Positions 58,512-64,000 of a stretch of DNA of 64,000 nucleotides are shown here, one piece after another. Origin of the DNA: Oenanthe sinensis (taxonomy: Eukaryota > Streptophyta > Magnoliopsida > Apiales > Apiaceae). Numbering within the stretch: the first letter of the stretch is position 1; every line of letters starts with the position of its first letter. Where the stretch lies: contig CM053809.1 of the NCBI GenBank assembly GCA_028671895.1, positions 4,447,501 to 4,511,500 of the forward strand, given 5' to 3'. The notes under the pieces were generated by a model. The model did not search any database, was not told where the DNA came from, and saw nothing but the letters and a program-made list of their open reading frames with translations. The position numbers and the translations under genes were made by a program.

Positions 58512-61500
58512 TTACATATTTAACATACCTAATTCACCTACCAGTCTGAGAAAGGTAGACTCATCAAGTGGTTTTGTTAAAATGTCTGCAATCTGTCTGT
58601 CAGTTGGAACATAGTGAAGTGTCACAGTACCATTTTCAACATGTTCTCTAATAAAGTGATACCTGACATCAATGTGCTTTGTTCTGGAGTGTTGGACTGG
58701 ATTCTCTGCAATTTTAATAGCACTAGTATTATCACAATACATAGGAATATTTGAGAATGTTAGTCCATAATCAAGTAATTGATTTCTCATCCACAGGATT
58801 TGAGCACAGCAACTTCCAACTGCAATGTATTCAGCCTCAGCTGTTGAGGTTGATACAGTTTGTTGTTTCTTGCTAAACCAAGAAATTAATCTGTTGCCAA
58901 GAAACTGGCATTGTCCTGTTGTGCTTTTCCTATCTACTTTGCATCCTGCATAGTCAGAATCTGAATAGCCAATTAGTAAAAAATCTGACTCTCTAGGATA
59001 CCAAAGTCCAAGAGTTTGTGCCCCCTTGAGATATCTAAAAATTCTTTTCACAGCTATTAAGTGTGATTCTCTAGGGTCAGCTTGAAATCTGGCACACAGA
59101 CAAGTTGCAAACATTATATCTGGTCTACTAGCAGTTAAATATAACAATGAGCCAATCATACCTCTGTAACTAGTGTCGTCAACTTTCTTACCCTTTGGGT
59201 CAGAGTCTAGCTTAGTAGCTGTTGACATGGGAGTTTTAGCAGTTGCAGAATCTTGCATATCAAACTTCTTCAACAGTTCTTTTACATACTTTGTTTGATT
59301 GATGAAAATTCCATCATCATTCTGTTTGACTTGAAGCCCCAAAAAGAAGTTTAATTCTCCCATCATGCTCATTTCATAATTTGACTGCATTAGTTGACTA
59401 AACTTTTCACAGAGATTATCATTAGTAGATCCAAATATAATATCATCAACATAAATTTAGACAAGCAAAATATCACCTTTATATTTTCTAATAAAGAGAG
59501 TTTTGTCAATGGTACCTCTTGTGAATCCATTTTCAAGAAGGAATTTTGAAAGAGTTTCATACCATGCTCTAGGTGCTTGCTTCAATCCATATAGTGCCTT
59601 GTCTAACCTGTAAACATGATCAGGAAACTTTGGATCAACAAATCCTGGTGGTTGCTCCACATAGACTTCTTCTTCCAATTCTCCATTTAAGAAAGCACTT
59701 TTCACATCCATCTGATACACCTTGAATTTTGAATGAGCTGCAAAGGCTAGAAACATTCTAATAGCTTCCAATCTTGCTACTGGTGCAAAAGTTTCATCAT
59801 AGTCAATTCCTTTCTCTTGTGAGTATCCTTTTGCAACTAGCCTTGCTTTATTTCTTACTAAAGTTCCATTCTCATCAAGTTTATTTCTATACACCCATTT
59901 TGCACCAACCACTGATCTATCTCTAGGTCTTGGTACAAGTTTCCACACTTTATTTCTCTCAAATTCATTCAATTCTTCTTGCATTGCAATAATCCAATCA
60001 GGGTCTTACAAGGCTTCCTCAATTTTCTTGGGTTCATTTTTTGAAAGAAAAAAGCTATAAAGACATTCATTTTGAGTGGTTGTTCTTGTTTGTACACCAC
60101 TCTCAGGATCACCAATTATCAAGTCAGGAGTGTGATTCCTTGTCCATTTTCTAGCAGGTGGAAGATTGGTTCTTGAACTTGAAACTCCCTCTAAGTCATT
60201 TGCATATTCTGTATTTGAGTGAAATTCAAATGAAGAGGCTCCCCCTAAATTGCTTGACTCTGAAAAGAGTTTAGAGTTGCTTGATCCAGACCCTGATGAG
60301 TTAGACTCTGTCTATCTAGACTCTGTCTGGATAGACTCTGTCTGGGTAGACCCTGACCTGTTAGACTCTGAATTATTTGGAGTTGAATTTTCTAGCTCCC
60401 CCTCAGAATGTGCAGGTTCCTATGTTAGTTCAGGATTTATTCTAGGGTCTTCATCCTCTTCTTCTTCATTTATCTCAGAACTTTTTAGATTTTCAAATTC
60501 CAGTGTTGTAGACTCTGACTCATCCTGCAATTCTGTAAACTTTTTATCATCAAATGCAACATGAATAGATTCCATAACAATTTTGGTTCTGAGATTAAAC
60601 ACTCTGAATGCTTTTGTGTTCGATGCATATCCAAGAAAGATTGATTCATCTGCCTTGGCTTCGAATTTGCTTAGATTTTCAGGATGTACTTTCAGTACAT
60701 AACACTTGCATCCAAATATGTGAAAGTGTTTCACACTTGGCTTCTTGTCCTTTATCATTTCATAGGGAGTCTTTCCATGCATGTTTATTAGAGTGCAGTT
60801 TTGAGTGAAACATGCTATATTGACTGCCTCAGCCCAAAAATATACTGGCAGCTTAGACTCTGCCAACATTGTTCTGGCAGCTTCTATGAGTGTCCTATTC
60901 TTTCTTTCCACAACTCCATTTTGTTGAGGAGTTCCTGGCGCAGAAAATTGTTGAGTAATTCCCTTTGATGCACAGTGGTTCTCCATGATTGAATTCTTGA
61001 ATTCAGTACCATTGTCACTCCTCGGAATTCTTACTGTTTTCTTTGATTTTCTTTCCAGAAAAGTGATATGATCTATTATGTGTTGTGAAGCTTCATCCTT
61101 TGAATGTAGAAAGAAAACCCATGTGAATCTTGTAAAATCATCTAGAATAACAAGAGTATATTTATTTTTGTTAATTGACATAACATTTACTGGACCAAAT
61201 AAATCAAGATGCAGTAAATAAAAGGGTTCAGAAATGGTATTTATTGTCTTGCTCTTGAAGGATGATTTCCTTTGTTTTCCAAGTTGACATGCTTCACAAA
61301 GTCCATCTTGTACAAAATCAACCTGTGGTAATCCTCTTACAAGATTTTGTTTAACCAACTTGTTGAGTGTTTTGAAGTTGATGTGTGACAGTTTCTTGTG
61401 CCATTTCCAGCTTTCTTCAGTTGAGGCCTTGCTGTATAGACATGTGACTTCACTGTTTATGCAATCCTCCAAGCTGGCTTCATAAATGTTACCATGTCTG

Positions 61501-61835
61501 TGTCCTTTGAAAACCACAATGCCTGTTTCTTTGTGAGTCACAAGACACTCTTTGTTGTCAAAGCCAGTATGGTAACCTTTGTTTCCAAGTTGACTTATGC
61601 TTATTAAATTGTGCCTTAAGCCATTAACTAGAGCTACTTGTTCAATGATGACATTCCCAAGTACAATCTTGCCATATCCCAGTGTTTATCCTTTGTTGCC
61701 ATCTCCAAAGGATACTTCTGGGCCAACCATTTCCTCAAAGTCTGTAAGCAAGGATTTCTTTCCAGTCATATGACCTGAGCATCCACTGTCCAGGATTAGG
61801 GTTACTTTCTTTACCTTAGTTCCCTGCATACATAC
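58512..61835 (-). pseudogene. pol: Element G Pol (PR-INT-RT-RNase H), five nonsense codons
   Basis: In the -1 frame relative to gag. Protease LILDSGCSGHMTGKKSLL (about 61760), pre-integrase WHKKLSHINFKTL..CEAC, integrase LDLFGPVNVM, SDNGTEFKNS and NGVVERKNRTL. A Ser/Glu-rich linker with GGGGGAG tracts precedes RT: KWVYRNKLDE, ARLVAKGYSQEKGIDYDETFAPVARLEAIRMF, QMDVKSAFLNGELEEEVYVEQPPGF, YVDDIIFGS. RNase H shows GYSDSDYAGC, STAEAEYIAVGSCC and ADILTKPLDESTF. Stops: TAA 61686-61688, TAG 60420-60422, TAG 60312-60314, TAA 60006-60008, TAA 59457-59459 (a Gln in VQIYVDD relatives). One frame holds throughout otherwise, so the copy is recent. Confidence 0.92.
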
Positions 61836-61840
61836 AGCAA

Positions 61841-64000
61841 CTAGTTAGATGTTTTGAGGACCCAAATAGTTTTGGATCCTTTTCTACTAATTTTAGGAGA
61901 AACAGGCTTAATAATTTTCACCTTTGACTTACCTGTCTCTTTTGTTGATCTAGACTGTGGTGGAGTCTTAACAGTGTCATACCAACTCTTATCAATAGAA
62001 GATTTTAGCTCATAAAAATTGTAATACAAATCATGATAGTCCCTACACATATATATAGAATGAAATATGCTACCACAGTGATAACAAGGTTTCTGTGGTA
62101 TGTAGTGACTTTTCAGAGTCTGAGAAGGATTAGACTCTGATTTCATCTCAATTTTTGTTTTACAATCTATAGCTAAATGGTTTTGGTTCCCACATCTATA
62201 ACACTTCTTTCTAGGAGCATTAGGATCTTTTTGATAATTATTAGCCTTATTGATGCCTTCCTTACCATTCCTATTTCTCCTAGTTTTGGTGGACTCTGAT
62301 AAGTTCTCTAGCCTTTCTTTCAACTTAGACTTAGACAAGTACCCTATGTTTATAATTTTCTTAGAGTTATTTGCCCCTGTTTCATCTGTCTTTTTGTCAA
62401 CAACAGGGGGACTATTGACAGATGAGTTTGTGGCTTCAGTTTTTTCTTTAGGGATCACAAACTTAACAGGAACAAATGTACTTTTGTCTTTAGTCTTATT
62501 AATTTTGCTAACTTCTTCATTGTTATCATTCTCAACAATAGGTCTTTTGTCTTGACTCTTGTCATAGCCTAGACCAACAGTTTGACACATGTTTTGATTA
62601 TTGAGAATTTCTTGAACTTTTCTTCCAGAGTCTGTCCAAACTTTAAACTTAAGCCTTTCTTCTTCTAGTTCTTTCCTAACATAGTCATAGGCTTTCAAGA
62701 TTTCAGTGTAGTTATGACTATATTTCTCAGAATCCTTTTTGTATTGTTCCATTAATAATAACTCAGATTCTACATGACAATTCCTTTTAGTTAAGGTTAA
62801 ATTTTCTTCTCTCAACCTTTCACTTTCACTAGTGAGAGACCTACATGTTGTCATTATTTTATTAACCTCACTTTTCACAATCTCTATGCCATCAGAGTCT
62901 AAATTAATTAAGGATTCAGGAGTAAAGATTGATACCTGAGTTTTAGGAGATGAGGGTTCTTTGGGAGATTGTGATTTTCTTGAGGAGGATGCCATCAGTG
63001 CTAGATTTTCATAATCAATTTCATCCTCTGAGCTTGAGTCCGCCCAGTCCTTTCCTGTTGATAGAAGTGCTTTTCCTTTTCCTTGACTTTTTGACTTTCT
63101 GCATTCACTGGCAAAGTGCCCCAATATTCCACAGTTGAAACATTTGACCTTTGCTTTGTCAAGTTTGATAATTGTACTCTTGCTCTTTTCAACCTTTTCA
63201 TCTTCCTTCTTGAATGATGGCCTTTTGCTAAATTTGCCAGTTCTTTTGTTGAATTTCATTCTTTTAAATTTTTTAGCAAACATAGCCATCATTTGACTTA
63301 GATCAAACTCTTCATCAGAATCAAAGTCTGTGTCAGTAGACTCTGACTCCACAGCAACTTTACCCTTCTTTCTTGAATCCTTGATTCTTGCTTCTGTGGA
63401 TGGTTCCTGTTGTTCTTTCTCAGACTCCATCAAGAGTGCCACAGATTTTGTCTTTATAGACTTCTTATTCTTTCTCTGTTGCATCTCCAAATCATATGTC
63501 TTGAGTCTGCCATACAGTTCTTCTAGAGTTAGTTCATCCAAATCTCTAGCTTCCCTTATGGTTGTAGTCTTATTGTCCCACTCTTCAGGAAGTGCTCTCA
63601 GAAAGTTGGTGTTTGTTTCTTCAGAATCATAAACCTTACCAAGTATAGCCATTTCATTCAAGAGTTTTGTAAACCTATCATACATCTCAGTGATAGATTC
63701 TCCAGATTTTGCTTCAAAGTACTCATACTTTTGAATTAGCAAAGACCTAGCATTCTTCTTGACATCTTTAGTCCCTTGACAGTGCACCTCAAATTTTGTC
63801 CACATCTCCTTAGCAGTCTTGCATGATATGACACAGTTAGTTAGAATATAATCCAAACTGTTAAAGAGAATGTTCTTTACTTTTGCCTCCTTAAGGACAT
63901 TTTCCTTGTCCTCTTTTGTCCATTCAGCCTTTGGTTTCTCAACGAGGTGTTCTTCAGTTATTTTGCCTTCCTCGTTGATTTGAGGCACAATTTTTAAGGG
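61841..64000 (-). CDS. gag: Element G Gag, 5' end beyond the window
   Basis: Open to the window edge; the in-frame GTG near 63988 is not a credible plant start, and the usual N-terminal ~80 residues are missing, so translation must begin outside. Capsid part: WTKFEVHCQGTKDVKKNARS, LTLEELYGRLKTYDLEMQQ. Three CCHC knuckles: CFNCGILGHFASEC (about 63098-63140), CYRCGNQNHLAIDC (about 62160-62205) and CYHCGSIFHSIYMC (about 62045-62090). A leucine-rich coiled coil lies between the first and second. The stop TAG (61841) overlaps the -1 pol frame. No internal stop. Confidence 0.9.
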   Translation of the reverse strand, partial: PLKIVPQINEEGKITEEHLVEKPKAEWTKEDKENVLKEAKVKNILFNSLDYILTNCVISCKTAKEMWTKFEVHCQGTKDVKKNARSLLIQKYEYFEAKSGESITEMYDRFTKLLNEMAILGKVYDSEETNTNFLRALPEEWDNKTTTIREARDLDELTLEELYGRLKTYDLEMQQRKNKKSIKTKSVALLMESEKEQQEPSTEARIKDSRKKGKVAVESESTDTDFDSDEEFDLSQMMAMFAKKFKRMKFNKRTGKFSKRPSFKKEDEKVEKSKSTIIKLDKAKVKCFNCGILGHFASECRKSKSQGKGKALLSTGKDWADSSSEDEIDYENLALMASSSRKSQSPKEPSSPKTQVSIFTPESLINLDSDGIEIVKSEVNKIMTTCRSLTSESERLREENLTLTKRNCHVESELLLMEQYKKDSEKYSHNYTEILKAYDYVRKELEEERLKFKVWTDSGRKVQEILNNQNMCQTVGLGYDKSQDKRPIVENDNNEEVSKINKTKDKSTFVPVKFVIPKEKTEATNSSVNSPPVVDKKTDETGANNSKKIINIGYLSKSKLKERLENLSESTKTRRNRNGKEGINKANNYQKDPNAPRKKCYRCGNQNHLAIDCKTKIEMKSESNPSQTLKSHYIPQKPCYHCGSIFHSIYMCRDYHDLYYNFYELKSSIDKSWYDTVKTPPQSRSTKETGKSKVKIIKPVSPKISRKGSKTIWVLKTSN

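Larger units (their letters stand above)
52240..64000 (-). mobile_element. Element G: SIRE-type copia element, 5' end beyond the window
   Basis: On the - strand, from the right: gag (start beyond 64000), pol, spacer, long third ORF, purine tract and 3' LTR. Gag is open throughout the visible part; pol has five nonsense codons and no frameshift that I could find; ORF3 has four or more stops and one frameshift. TAGACTCTGA/TCAGAGTCTA words occur more than 30 times across all parts. It inserted in the RT of element F; the left flank is TAAAT and the partner duplication is outside the window. Confidence 0.9.

Overview
The window is repeat-rich nuclear DNA from a plant, most likely a eudicot. It is AT-rich and I see no host gene, tRNA, rRNA or CRISPR array. 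Almost every base belongs to nested Ty1/copia LTR retrotransposons. Most are SIRE/Maximus-type: long LTRs, gag, pol in the order PR-INT-RT-RNase H, a third ORF after pol, and a purine tract of the form AAATAGGGGGAGAT before the 3' LTR. Nothing identifies the species. I label the elements A to G, plus C' for a second copy of C.

Layout, left to right. 1-3720: 3' half of C' on the + strand, cut off inside its internal region. 3721-4273 and 19090-22053: element B on the - strand (gag relic and 5' LTR), split by element A. 4274-19084: element A on the + strand, complete, with both LTRs and a perfect TTAAC target duplication; gag and ORF3 are open, pol is broken. 22064-30386: element C on the - strand, internally deleted, with a perfect AGAAC target duplication. 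30392-40563: element D on the + strand, missing its 5' end, with broken gag, pol and ORF3 and part of the 3' LTR. 40564-46395: element E, an eroded Angela/Tork-like copia from a different lineage. About 46430-52239: element F, an old SIRE-like LTR and an eroded pol. 52240-64000: element G on the - strand, with 3' LTR, ORF3, pol and gag, running off the right edge.

Nesting inferred from target duplications and interrupted reading frames: D carries B and C next to each other in its gag; B carries A in its gag; E sits in D's 3' LTR; G sits in F's RT.

The most interesting signal is that each SIRE-type family has its own short, near-palindromic DNA word. These are ATCGAGATC (A), TACTGTCA (B), GTGGCGCC (C), ATCRATYGAT-like (D), TTTCGAGATAGAAA (F) and TAGACTCTGA (G). 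The words crowd the LTRs. In A, D and G they also form a dense cluster in the spacer just before ORF3, followed in A and D by a TATA box. C and F share an LTR backbone but carry different words. This looks like a co-evolving cis-recognition system, perhaps tied to ORF3 and a second promoter. That function is inference; the word clusters are directly visible. All reading was by eye, so divergence figures and copy counts are approximate.
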